Made by a program: the position numbers and the translations under genes
Shown here: positions 10,315 to 17,833 of the stretch, in pieces
Position numbering within the stretch: the stretch's first letter is position 1
Layout: every line of letters begins with the position of its first letter
DNA from: CAYUYV01 sp050331455
Lineage (GTDB): Bacteria > Pseudomonadota > Alphaproteobacteria > JAJFIK01
NCBI GenBank assembly: GCA_050331455.1
Contig: JBHJGV010000006.1
Span: 1-64,000 of the forward strand
DNA: 64,000 nucleotides
Reading direction: 5' to 3'
The notes under the pieces: model-generated
Seen by the model: the letters and a program-made list of their open reading frames with translations, nothing else
The model's database searches: none
Told to the model about the DNA's origin: nothing

Positions 10315-10557
10315 CGGAATAAGACGCTGTTTGACTTGATTTCACAAGTGTAAATCAACGGTTAAGAAAAGGTTAACACCATCAATGCTTGTCAAATCAG
10401 GCTTAAGATCCGTCTTGTTTTGGAACATGATTTGTCAACGGCACACGCCCGTCGGCTGTGCCGGCCCGCTCTGCGCAGGGGCGGTTCGGAGCATTGCAAT
10501 GCGCCCTGGGACGGGAAATGCTGGCTCTCCCGCTAAAGCGACAGACGCAGGATCGCC
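10315..10557. other. Divergent intergenic region and metC leader
   Basis: This A+T-richer spacer separates mraZ (leftward) from the PLP enzyme gene (rightward). The left half contains runs such as GGTTAAGAAAAGGTTAA. The right half (about 10435-10557) is a G+C-rich leader with an ATTGCAAT core flanked by GCGCA (upstream) and TGCGC (downstream), then a GCTAAAG motif about 20 bases before the ATG. These resemble parts of SAM-II riboswitches but the full pattern is not met; see findings. No gene is supported here. Confidence 0.4.
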
Positions 10558-11697
10558 ATGAAGTTCGACACCCTCGCCATCCATGCCGGGCGCAGCGTGG
10601 ATCCGGCCTCCGGCGCCGTCACCACGCCGATCCACCCTTCGACCACGTATGAACGCGACCCCGATGGTGGTTTTTCCAGGGGGTATGATTATGCGCGCAG
10701 CAACAATCCAACCCGGGAGAGCTTCGAGCATTGCTTGGCAGCCCTGGAAGGCGGCGCCGGCTCGGTGGCCTTCGCCTCTGGCATGGCCGCGACCACGGCC
10801 GTGATCGAAGCGGTGGCCCTGGCCCCGCAGGCCCGGCCCGTTGTGGTGATGCCGGCGGATATGTATTTCGGCAATCTGGGCCTCGTCCGGAACACCGATT
10901 TCGCCAGCCGCCTCCAATTCCACGGGGTCGACATGACCGACCTCGACACCCTGGACACCTTGTGCCGCGACGAGCGCCCGTCCCTCGTTTGGGCCGAGAC
11001 GCCCTCCAATCCCCGCCTGACCGTGACGGATCTGCGGGCCATTGCCGAGATCGCCCATCGTTGGGGGGCGCGGATGGTCGTCGACAACACCTGGGCCTCG
11101 CCGGCGCTGCAACGCCCCCTGAGCTTCGGCGCCGACGGCGTGATGCATGCGGTCACCAAATATATCGGCGGGCATTCCGACATGATGGCCGGCGGCGTGG
11201 TCTGGGGCCAGGATGACGGCATGCTCGCCCGCCTGCGCGCCCAGCAGAGCTACAAGGGGGCCGTGCCCTCGCCCTTCGATTGCTGGCTGGCGCTGCGCGG
11301 GGTTCAATCCCTGAAAGTCCGCATGGAGGCCCATTGGCGTTCCGCGCAGGTCCTGGCCGAGCGGCTGGACGCCCACCGGGCGGTGGTGCGCGTCCATTAT
11401 CCGGGCCTCCCGTCCGACCCCGGACATGGCATCGCTGCGCGTCAGATGGACGGGTTCGGGGGCATGCTGTCCTTCGTGGTGCGCGGCGGCCGGGAGGCGG
11501 CCTTCACCGTGGCCAACAGCCTCTCACTCATCATCCGCGCCACGAGCCTCGGCGGCGCCCATTCCCTCATCGAACACCGGGCCTCCATCGAAGGCGAGGA
11601 CTCCCGGGCACCGCAGGGCCTGCTGCGCCTGTCGGTGGGCCTCGAAGACGTGGAGGATCTGTGGGCGGATCTCGAGGCCGCACTGGACGAGGCCTGA
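10558..11697 (+). CDS. metC: Cystathionine beta-lyase / trans-sulfuration PLP enzyme
   Basis: This is a Cys/Met-metabolism PLP-dependent enzyme of fold type I (379 residues), most like cystathionine beta-lyase, which cleaves cystathionine to homocysteine, ammonia and pyruvate. Visible features are PSTTYERDPDG and YARSNNPTRE near the N-terminus, the GMAATTAV phosphate-binding region, VDNTWASP, the PLP lysine in HAVTKYIGGHSD, and the substrate-binding SLGGAHSLIEHRAS near residue 325. Cystathionine gamma-synthase or O-acylhomoserine sulfhydrylase shares this fold and cannot be excluded. The ATG follows a GCAGGAT ribosome site. The gene is transcribed divergently from mraZ. Confidence 0.88.
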   Translation: MKFDTLAIHAGRSVDPASGAVTTPIHPSTTYERDPDGGFSRGYDYARSNNPTRESFEHCLAALEGGAGSVAFASGMAATTAVIEAVALAPQARPVVVMPADMYFGNLGLVRNTDFASRLQFHGVDMTDLDTLDTLCRDERPSLVWAETPSNPRLTVTDLRAIAEIAHRWGARMVVDNTWASPALQRPLSFGADGVMHAVTKYIGGHSDMMAGGVVWGQDDGMLARLRAQQSYKGAVPSPFDCWLALRGVQSLKVRMEAHWRSAQVLAERLDAHRAVVRVHYPGLPSDPGHGIAARQMDGFGGMLSFVVRGGREAAFTVANSLSLIIRATSLGGAHSLIEHRASIEGEDSRAPQGLLRLSVGLEDVEDLWADLEAALDEA

Positions 11698-11764
11698 CCA
11701 GCACGGGAGCGCAATGGGCATCTGGGATGACCGGGCATTACCGAGAAGGAGGAGACGCGCGACC

Positions 11765-13450
11765 ATGTGGAAACGGCTTTTGATTGGCGGACTGATCCTG
11801 ATATTTGTCGGGGCAGGGGCCGCCTGGCTGTACCGGAAAGAGGTCATCCTCTTTCTCGTCACCAATGCGGACAAGGTGGACGTGGCCGAGAACCGGCCGG
11901 TCACCTGGGATAAGGGCCCGGACTTGGCGGATGTGCCGCCCACGGAACGCCCGCCCAATATCGTCTTCATTCTGGCCGACGATCTGGGGATTAACGACAT
12001 TTCGACCTTCGGCGGCGGGGTCGCCGGCGGGCGTGTGCCCACGCCGAACATCGACCGTCTGGCGGCGCAAGGGGCGGTCTTCACCCAGGCCTATTCCGGA
12101 ACTGGAACCTGCGCGCCCTCCCGCGCGATGCTGATGACCGGCCGCTATCCCACCCGGACGGGCTTTGAATTCACACCGACGCCCAGAGGCATGGGGCGGA
12201 TCCTCTCCCTGTTCAGCGAGAACACCCAGGCCGAAATGGGCCTGCCGCCCATGGATTGGAACCGCGAGGTCGCCGAAAACAGCCCGGACTATCCGGACAT
12301 GGGTCTGCCAACCGAGGAGGTAACCATTGCTGAGCTTTTGAAGGAGCGCGGCTATCACACGGTCCAGATCGGCAAATGGCATCTCGGGCGGGCGACACCG
12401 TTCCGGCCGGTCTCCCAGGGCTTTGAGGAAAGCCTGTCCATGGCGAGCGGCCTGTTCCTGCCCGAGGACGACCCGCATGTCGTCAACGCCAAACTGCCCT
12501 TCGACCCGATCGACACCTTCCTTTGGGCACGGATGCAGTTCGCCGCCGACTTCGACCGGGCTGGCGAAGAGGCCGTGGACGACCATTTCGCCCCTGGCGG
12601 TTACCTGACCGATTACTGGACGGACGAATCCCTGAAAGTGATCGAGGCGAACCGGAACCGCCCGTTCTTCCTCTATCTCGCCCATTGGGGCGTGCACACG
12701 CCGCTCCAGGCCTTGAAAGAGGATTATGAAGCCGTGGGCGAGATGGAACCGCACCGCCTGCAGGTCTACGCCGCCATGGTCCGCTCCCTCGACCGCAGTG
12801 TGGGCCGGATCATGGACAAGCTCGAAGAGGAGGGCCTTGCCGAGAATACCATCGTCGTCTTCTCGTCCGACAATGGCGGCGCGGGATATATCGGCCTTCC
12901 CGAAGTGAATGCGCCCTATCGGGGCTGGAAGATCACATTGTTCGAGGGCGGAATCCGTGTGCCGATGTTCATCAAATGGCCCAGCCGGATCGCACCGGGC
13001 ACCCGGATCGACACACCCGTCGCCCATATCGATGTTATGCCGACCCTGGCCGCCGCCGCCGGTGCGTCCCTGCCCGAAGGTGTGACCATTGACGGGCGGA
13101 ACATGCTGACCGAGGCCACCGGGGAAGGCGCGATCACCCGCCCGGACGAAGCCATCTTCTGGTCGAGCGGCTTTTACAAAGTGGTGCGGGCCGGCGACTG
13201 GAAATTGCAGGTCGATGGTCGCCAGGAGAAGACCTGGCTGTTCGATCTGGCGGAAGATCCGACCGAACAGACCAATCTGGCGAAGAGCCGGCCGGCCAAA
13301 CGGGCCGAACTCGAAGCGCTGATCGAGGCCCATTGGGCCAACGCCCGCCCGCCGCTTTATGCCCATACCCTCGAAAGCGCCATCCGCATCGACAAGACCA
13401 ACGCGGACCCGGCAGGCCCGAACGACGAGTACGTCATCTGGCCGAACTGA
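11765..13450 (+). CDS. Membrane-anchored type I sulfatase
   Basis: This arylsulfatase-type enzyme hydrolyses sulfate esters with a formylglycine cofactor. I chose the ATG at 11765 behind AAGGAGGAG (561 residues); the longer frame upstream is out-of-frame metC sequence. An N-terminal hydrophobic helix (residues 6-22) probably anchors it facing the periplasm. NIVFILADDLG (residues 65-75) holds the metal-binding Asp pair, and CAPSR at 116-120 is the C-x-P-S-R maturation motif, so Cys116 should become formylglycine. GKWHLG near residue 200 and SDNGG near 370 complete the active site. The substrate cannot be told. No formylglycine-generating enzyme gene is in the window. Confidence 0.92.
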   Translation: MWKRLLIGGLILIFVGAGAAWLYRKEVILFLVTNADKVDVAENRPVTWDKGPDLADVPPTERPPNIVFILADDLGINDISTFGGGVAGGRVPTPNIDRLAAQGAVFTQAYSGTGTCAPSRAMLMTGRYPTRTGFEFTPTPRGMGRILSLFSENTQAEMGLPPMDWNREVAENSPDYPDMGLPTEEVTIAELLKERGYHTVQIGKWHLGRATPFRPVSQGFEESLSMASGLFLPEDDPHVVNAKLPFDPIDTFLWARMQFAADFDRAGEEAVDDHFAPGGYLTDYWTDESLKVIEANRNRPFFLYLAHWGVHTPLQALKEDYEAVGEMEPHRLQVYAAMVRSLDRSVGRIMDKLEEEGLAENTIVVFSSDNGGAGYIGLPEVNAPYRGWKITLFEGGIRVPMFIKWPSRIAPGTRIDTPVAHIDVMPTLAAAAGASLPEGVTIDGRNMLTEATGEGAITRPDEAIFWSSGFYKVVRAGDWKLQVDGRQEKTWLFDLAEDPTEQTNLAKSRPAKRAELEALIEAHWANARPPLYAHTLESAIRIDKTNADPAGPNDEYVIWPN

Positions 13451-13982
13451 TCGCAACGAAGGGGGCGGTCGAGCGAAGCCACGCGCGCCGCCCCTGGCGC
13501 CCCGGCTCATACGGATGGTGCAGGTCGTCATCGCGAGCGGCCAAAGGGCTCAGGTCAAGGGCAGAATACTCAGCGTGTGCGGCTCTGGATTGCGTCGTCG
13601 CTGACGCTCCTCGCAAAGACAGTATAAGCTGAAACACCTGAATGTGTCAGTGCACTAGCGTTCCCACACTTGGCAGGCACTGGGATGCCGTGGCGAGCCG
13701 CCGGGGGGACGACCAGGTCTGGGCCGAAGCATGACGGGGGCCCTGGCCAGCATCTCCGGCGTCTGGCCATCTGACGGTCCAATGCATGCGCCGGTAAGAC
13801 CCGGTGCATGACTGTCCCGACAGTCCCTTCGGCCCCGATTGGTCGATCACCAAATTCAACGACATCGTCTCCGTGGAGACGAACCATTGGGTCTTCGCCC
13901 ACGGAGCGCGGGGACGACGATGATTGATTGGGTGAGATCTGCCGGGGCGCTGGGCCCTGGCAAGCGCAAAAGGAGAGAGAAA
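13451..13982. other. Gene-poor region between the sulfatase and the accessory island
   Basis: About 530 bases lack a supportable gene. The first part carries a dispersed palindromic repeat (listed separately). Further right, 13798-13923 reads on the + strand as a short open stretch ending in VFAHGARGRR with sensible codons but no start, perhaps a gene tail. Composition shifts toward less G+C beyond 13980, where the accessory island begins. Confidence 0.4.
13527..13620. repeat. Dispersed imperfect palindromic repeat
   Basis: The element opens with GTCATCGCGAGCG and closes with CGCTCCTCGCAAAGAC, whose reverse complement matches the opening apart from small differences. The internal GGATTGCGTCGTCGCTGACGC is the typical core of short palindromic repeats scattered through alphaproteobacterial genomes. 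A partial copy of the same family lies at 22180-22203. Confidence 0.6.
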
Positions 13983-14702
13983 ATGACCGAAGTATACGTT
14001 CTCAACCCCGGCACTGCCATAGGTGTCGAGATACCTGGGATCATCCCGATGAAGCGGTACCCGGATCCGGCTAGCGCTTTGGTTGGCGAGCGCCAGCGCT
14101 TTGACCTGGACGTGCGAGACGCTGTCGTTCTTTCCCCGTATTTTTTCCTGGGCGAGGATTTTTTCGTCAAGCCGACAGCCGGCCAAATTTTATCTTTGCG
14201 TGCCCTATGGGGCATGAGCGAAGACCAGCTACTCATTGAGGCCCCTAACCCCCGGTTCGGCCCACCGACCTGGAGGATACGACCGAAGCAGAACATCGTG
14301 ACCGCCGTTGCAGTCGAGAGCTGCCCGGTTCCGGACGGCTCAAAGCCGGGCAAAAAGCCGGGCAAATGGACTATAGATGATTGCGTCTATTACTATCGGG
14401 AGCATGTGATAGGCGAAGAAATCATCGATTCCGTCCAGCTTTCATGGTGCGCCGATCTTGCCGATGCCATGGAGGAGTGGGTCGGTCCCACTCCGTCCGC
14501 CCTGGTGCGCGTGGGTCACCTTTTTCAGCGGCGGTTCCGAAGAGAACCGACATCTCGCGAGATGAAAGACCTGCGAGACCATTGGGGATCCATGGAGTTC
14601 CACCACCTCTTAGCGGAGCGCGACGGGAGCGGTGAGTGGATCGTGCGCCCGAAGCCTGACATTCCCGTCGTGGCCTCAATTAAGGTGCTGCCCACCACCT
14701 GA
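13983..14702 (+). CDS. Hypothetical protein with two copies of a ~47-residue domain
   Basis: I do not recognise this 239-residue protein. The ATG at 13983 follows AAGGAGAGAGAAA. It contains an internal duplication: residues about 61-108 (PTAGQ..SLRALWGM..LLIEAP...W.IRPKQNIV) and about 189-236 (PTSRE..DLRDHWGS..LLAERD...W.VRPKPDIPV) share spacing and key residues PT, LR, WG, LL, E, W, RPK and I. Each copy follows a less similar segment containing SALV. There is no signal peptide or membrane helix. A strong terminator follows at once, so it is probably monocistronic. Codon usage is less G+C-biased than in neighbours, which suggests transfer, perhaps from a phage. Confidence 0.8.
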   Translation: MTEVYVLNPGTAIGVEIPGIIPMKRYPDPASALVGERQRFDLDVRDAVVLSPYFFLGEDFFVKPTAGQILSLRALWGMSEDQLLIEAPNPRFGPPTWRIRPKQNIVTAVAVESCPVPDGSKPGKKPGKWTIDDCVYYYREHVIGEEIIDSVQLSWCADLADAMEEWVGPTPSALVRVGHLFQRRFRREPTSREMKDLRDHWGSMEFHHLLAERDGSGEWIVRPKPDIPVVASIKVLPTT

Positions 14703-14713
14703 CTCAACTCCTG

Positions 14714-14739
14714 CCCCGGCAAAAATGCCGGGGCTTTTT
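14714..14739 (+). terminator. Rho-independent terminator after the duplicated-domain gene
   Basis: A perfect 8-bp stem CCCCGGCA / TGCCGGGG with an AAAA loop is followed by CTTTTTC, 11 bases after the stop codon at 14702. Confidence 0.92.
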
Positions 14740-14814
14740 CTGTGTTGACGCCAAGAACAGGCTTTTTCAATCGCCATGTTCAAAAGCACTGTTAAATCTT
14801 GACAAGAGGATTTG

Positions 14815-15099
14815 ATGACGGATTGCAAAACACCGTCCGCAGTAAAACACGTCGTCGCTTTATCTGGCCGAAAGGACAGCACAGCTATGGCGCTGCGTCT
14901 GGCTGAAGTTGAGCCGCGCGACTACATATATGTAATAACACCAACTGGAAATGAACTTCCTGAGATGTTTGCCCATTGGCGTCATCTAGGAGAAATGTTG
15001 GGCCAGCCCCTCACGCCGATCCTGTCAGGCCGCGAGAGTCTACAGGGCCTCATCCGCGAACAAAAGGCCCTTCCCAACCATCGAGTCTTCCAAGCGTGA
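14815..15099 (+). pseudogene. Truncated PAPS-reductase-like PP-loop protein (5' fragment)
   Basis: This 94-residue product begins like phage-borne members of the phosphoadenosine-phosphosulfate reductase family, adenine-nucleotide alpha-hydrolases with a PP-loop. VVALSGRKDSTAMAL is the PP-loop, with Arg where Gly is usual (SGGKDS), and TPTGNELPEMFAHW is the typical next motif. Homologues run well past 200 residues, but this reading ends at LPNHRVFQA, just where the Cys-containing core should begin. The ATG follows AGAGGA. It looks like the 5' part of a gene cut by a deletion or recombination near 15075. The other candidate in-frame start is TTG 14812. Confidence 0.65.
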
Positions 15100-15293
15100 C
15101 ATCGTGATGGGCGATGCCCCAGGCAATTTATCGCCGCCCCTGTTCATCGCCGCCCCTGTTCATCGCCGAGCACCCGATGACGTTCCTTGGCACTCTGACG
15201 CTGCTGATCGTCGGCGAGCCGGTCCGCGTGCCGTCCAACGTCGTTCTGGGCTATACGGACGTTCCCGTCGTCGTGCACGCCAGAGCCCGGTGA
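15070..15293 (+). pseudogene. Gene remnant disrupted by a 16-bp tandem duplication
   Basis: Overlapping the end of the PP-loop fragment in another frame, a reading with good codons runs through SSKRDIVMGDAPGNLSPPLFIA. It is then thrown out of frame by a tandem 16-base duplication at 15131-15162. Removing one copy restores continuity into EHPMTFLGTLTLLIVGEP... and VVLGYTDVPVVVHARAR, ending in TGA at 15291-15293. I do not recognise the product. It is probably the 3' end of a gene fused to the PP-loop fragment by deletion and then frameshifted. Confidence 0.4.
15131..15162. repeat. Perfect 16-bp tandem duplication
   Basis: TCGCCGCCCCTGTTCA occurs twice in direct succession (15131-15146 and 15147-15162). 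Sixteen is not a multiple of three, so the duplication breaks the reading frame described for 15070-15293. Confidence 0.9.
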
Positions 15294-15300
15294 TGTCAGC

Positions 15301-15813
15301 CTATCCTCGCGCCGGCCGCCACAGGGGACCGACGGCGAGCAGCAGGATGGGGATATTGAAGACCGCGTTGATGGCGGTGCCGGACGCGATGGAGCCGGCA
15401 CCGTCGAGCAGGAACCAGGCAAGGCTGCCTGTCACCACGGCCTGGCGCACGGCCTCGGGCGCGGCATCATAGGCGGCGCCCGAGAGGCGCCAAATCATAA
15501 CCGCCCAACCGAGCAGGAACCCGCCGGTGAGCGCGGACAGGAACCGGGTTTCCGGCGCGCTGTAGGTCTGCGCCCCGTCGAGCGGCCAGCGCAGAAGATC
15601 GATGGAAAAGCGAGCCGGTTCCGCCGTCGCCTCCATGGTTCCGAAAAAGAAAATCGGCGCAAAGCTGCCGACAACGATCGCAGTGACCTTCAACCAGGCT
15701 TTATGAAAGCCGTGAGACATGTCCGTCCTCCCAATGACCATGATAATCAAGGCGCCCCAAACAAGCCCGGGGGCGATCATGGAAACAATGACCTGGGAGG
15801 TAATGGGCACCAT
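15301..15813 (-). CDS. Four-helix integral membrane protein of unknown function
   Basis: This 170-residue protein has four hydrophobic stretches: residues about 9-28 (MIAPGLVWGALIIMVIG), 43-60 (VTAIVVGSFAPIFFFG), 93-112 (LTGGFLLGWAVMIWRL) and a C-terminal segment around 128-165. I recognise no family with confidence; the layout suggests a small inner-membrane protein. It is divergent from the MmyB-type regulator at 15840, with only 26 bases between start codons, so it may be that regulator's target. A second in-frame ATG at 15780 is an alternative start. Confidence 0.7.
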   Translation of the reverse strand: MVPITSQVIVSMIAPGLVWGALIIMVIGRTDMSHGFHKAWLKVTAIVVGSFAPIFFFGTMEATAEPARFSIDLLRWPLDGAQTYSAPETRFLSALTGGFLLGWAVMIWRLSGAAYDAAPEAVRQAVVTGSLAWFLLDGAGSIASGTAINAVFNIPILLLAVGPLWRPARG

Positions 15814-15839
15814 GCCCTGCGCCGGCTAAGCTGCGACCC

Positions 15840-16607
15840 ATGACCGTGTTTGCGGAAACCCTCAAAACCTGGCGCAAGACGCGCCGCCTCAGCCAGCTTG
15901 ACCTGGCGCTCGAGGCGAATGTCTCTGCCCGTCATATTTCGTTCCTGGAGACCGGGCGGGCCCGCCCCAGCCGGGAGATGATCGTGCGCCTGGGCGAGGC
16001 GCTGCACTTGCCCCTGGCGGCGCGCAATCAGATGCTGGCCCATGGCGGGTTCGCAGCACGCTATTCTGGCCGGCGGTGGGATGCGGAGGATATGGCGCCG
16101 ATCCGCATGGCCCTTGCCCACATGCTGGATCGGCACGCCCCCTATCCCGGGTTCGCCGTCGACCGCCTCTGGACGATCGTGCGCCTGAATGGGCCGGCCC
16201 GCGCCCTGTTCGGCCTGCTCGGCATTGAGGACGGGGCGAGCCTTCTCGACCTCATGCGCTCGGACGCCATGCCCGCCATGATCGAGAACTGGGCCCAGGT
16301 CGCCCGGCATGCGGCCTTGCGTCTGCGTACGGAAAGTGCGGCCCAGGGCGGCATCCCGGCCCTCGATCAAACGGCGGATCACCTGGCCCGCGTGGGCGGC
16401 GCAGACGAAGTGCCCATCGGCCCCGTGGTTCCCACGGTCTATCGCACCGGGCCCCTGCGCCTTGCGCTGTTCTCGACCATCACCCAGTTCGGCACACCGG
16501 AGGACCTCGCCCTCGACGATCTGCGCATCGAGCTCTTCTTTCCCGCCGACCCGGAAACCGACGCGGTCTTGCGATCCTTGGAGGCCTCCGGCGCTGACCC
16601 AGCCTGA
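15840..16607 (+). CDS. XRE-family regulator with MmyB-like ligand-binding domain
   Basis: The 255-residue protein has an N-terminal Cro/C1 helix-turn-helix (about residues 5-60, with LSQLDLALEANVSARHISFLETGRARPS) followed by the MmyB-like C-terminal domain (LPLAARNQMLAHGGFA, then HAPYPGFAVDRLW). That domain is thought to bind a small hydrophobic ligand. Such regulators usually act on a divergent neighbour, here the membrane protein at 15301-15813. The following FAD oxidoreductase starts 39 bases downstream on the same strand and may be co-transcribed. A second member of this family lies at 62226-63011. Confidence 0.9.
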   Translation: MTVFAETLKTWRKTRRLSQLDLALEANVSARHISFLETGRARPSREMIVRLGEALHLPLAARNQMLAHGGFAARYSGRRWDAEDMAPIRMALAHMLDRHAPYPGFAVDRLWTIVRLNGPARALFGLLGIEDGASLLDLMRSDAMPAMIENWAQVARHAALRLRTESAAQGGIPALDQTADHLARVGGADEVPIGPVVPTVYRTGPLRLALFSTITQFGTPEDLALDDLRIELFFPADPETDAVLRSLEASGADPA

Positions 16608-16646
16608 AGGTTGTGTCAGACTGCGGGCAAAGAGGAGAGGTTGGTC

Positions 16647-17732
16647 ATGACAGCAGGGTCGCAATTTTGCGTTATCGGCGCCGGTGTTTTCGGGATGAGC
16701 ACGGCCGTCGCCTTGGCCGAAGCGGGCCACCGGGTGCAGGTGGTCGATGCCGGCCCCATCCCAAACCCAGCGGGTTCATCCTGGGACAGCCAGCGCGCCG
16801 TCCGCTCCGAATATGGCGACAACGCCTTCTACACCCACCACTGTGTGGACGCGATCCGGGGTTGGGAGATGCTGGAAGCAACGGAAAGACTGGGCGTTTA
16901 CACCCGAACCGGCGTCACGCTGATCAGCGATGGCGATCCCGGTTCGGACGACTTTGCGGCCCACTGTTTCGAAACCGCCAGGGACCTTGATCTCCCGGTC
17001 CGCTTTGTCGAGGACCATGGCGCCTTGCCCATCCGTTTCCGGTCGAAAACGCCGCGCGTCTATGTCAACGACAATGGCGGATGGGTCAATCCGGGCCGGT
17101 ACATGGCCTATCTCGTTCACAAGGCGGACGATCTGGGGGTCGAGATCGTGCCGAACGCCCGTGTCGTCCTTGAAGGCCGCAACCGGACGGGCCAGGTGGT
17201 CCATGCAGGCCGGACTCTGGACTATGACGGGATCGTGCTGTGCGGCGGTGCCTTTGCCGTGCCCGGCGCGCCGACACCGATCAGCAAGGTCCCGCAGCGC
17301 AAGGTCTATTACCGCCCCTTCGACGGCGGCGCGCCGGCCGTCCTGCCCTCGGTCTGGATCTACAACATCGCCTCGACCGCGGGTTACGGTTTTCCGGAGG
17401 CGGAGGGCCTGTGGTCCCTTGGATTCCATACGCCGAGCCATCTCGATGAAGCGGATCTGGCGGAGCGGCTTGCGATCCTGTCTCAGGTGTTCGGGACCGA
17501 CTTGACCCGCGACTGGTTCCAGCAGAAGCACTGCAACTATTCCCAGACGCGCAGCGGCGATTTCATCATCGACCGCCATCCCGCCTTCGACAATGTCTTC
17601 GTAGCCACCGGCGGCAGCGGCCACGCGTTCAAATTCGCGCCCCTTCTCGGCAATTGGATCGCAGCGCGCATCGAAGGCACGCGAATGGAGGGCCTGGAGC
17701 AGTTCGCATGGCCGCGTGTGAGCGAACAGTGA
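16647..17732 (+). CDS. FAD-dependent amine oxidoreductase (sarcosine-oxidase/DAO type)
   Basis: This 361-residue flavoprotein belongs to the D-amino-acid oxidase-like family, closest in plan to monomeric sarcosine oxidase or N-methyl-amino-acid oxidases. It has an N-terminal dinucleotide fold (VIGAGVFGMSTAVALAEAGH, with GxGxxG), SQRAVRSEYGDNAFYT, a C-terminal DFIIDRHP motif and GGSGHAFKFAP, which closes the FAD site in this family. The ATG follows AGAGGAGAGG. The substrate is not evident. Confidence 0.85.
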   Translation: MTAGSQFCVIGAGVFGMSTAVALAEAGHRVQVVDAGPIPNPAGSSWDSQRAVRSEYGDNAFYTHHCVDAIRGWEMLEATERLGVYTRTGVTLISDGDPGSDDFAAHCFETARDLDLPVRFVEDHGALPIRFRSKTPRVYVNDNGGWVNPGRYMAYLVHKADDLGVEIVPNARVVLEGRNRTGQVVHAGRTLDYDGIVLCGGAFAVPGAPTPISKVPQRKVYYRPFDGGAPAVLPSVWIYNIASTAGYGFPEAEGLWSLGFHTPSHLDEADLAERLAILSQVFGTDLTRDWFQQKHCNYSQTRSGDFIIDRHPAFDNVFVATGGSGHAFKFAPLLGNWIAARIEGTRMEGLEQFAWPRVSEQ

Positions 17733-17741
17733 GGCGATCGT

Positions 17742-17807
17742 CGGCCCGCCGGTTGAATCGTCCGCAAAGATCTCGTCACGCCGTGCAGTAGAGCGGCGGG
17801 CCGTTGT
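17742..17807 (+). terminator. Possible terminator with long loop
   Basis: CGGCCCGCCG (17742-17751) and CGGCGGGCCG (17794-17803) form a perfect 10-bp stem followed by TTGTTTT. The 42-base loop is unusually long, so function is uncertain. It lies between the oxidoreductase and the convergent beta-helix gene. Confidence 0.4.
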
Positions 17808-17833
17808 TTTGCCGATCGAAAGTCGAGCGCGCC

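Noticed and set aside
11738..13531. 597-residue minus-strand frame opposite the sulfatase
   Set aside because: Shadow of the sulfatase gene, which has its own ribosome site and catalytic motif.
14815..15099. Functional assimilatory PAPS reductase
   Set aside because: The product is far too short, lacks the C-terminal Cys region, and is not near cys genes; treated as a remnant.
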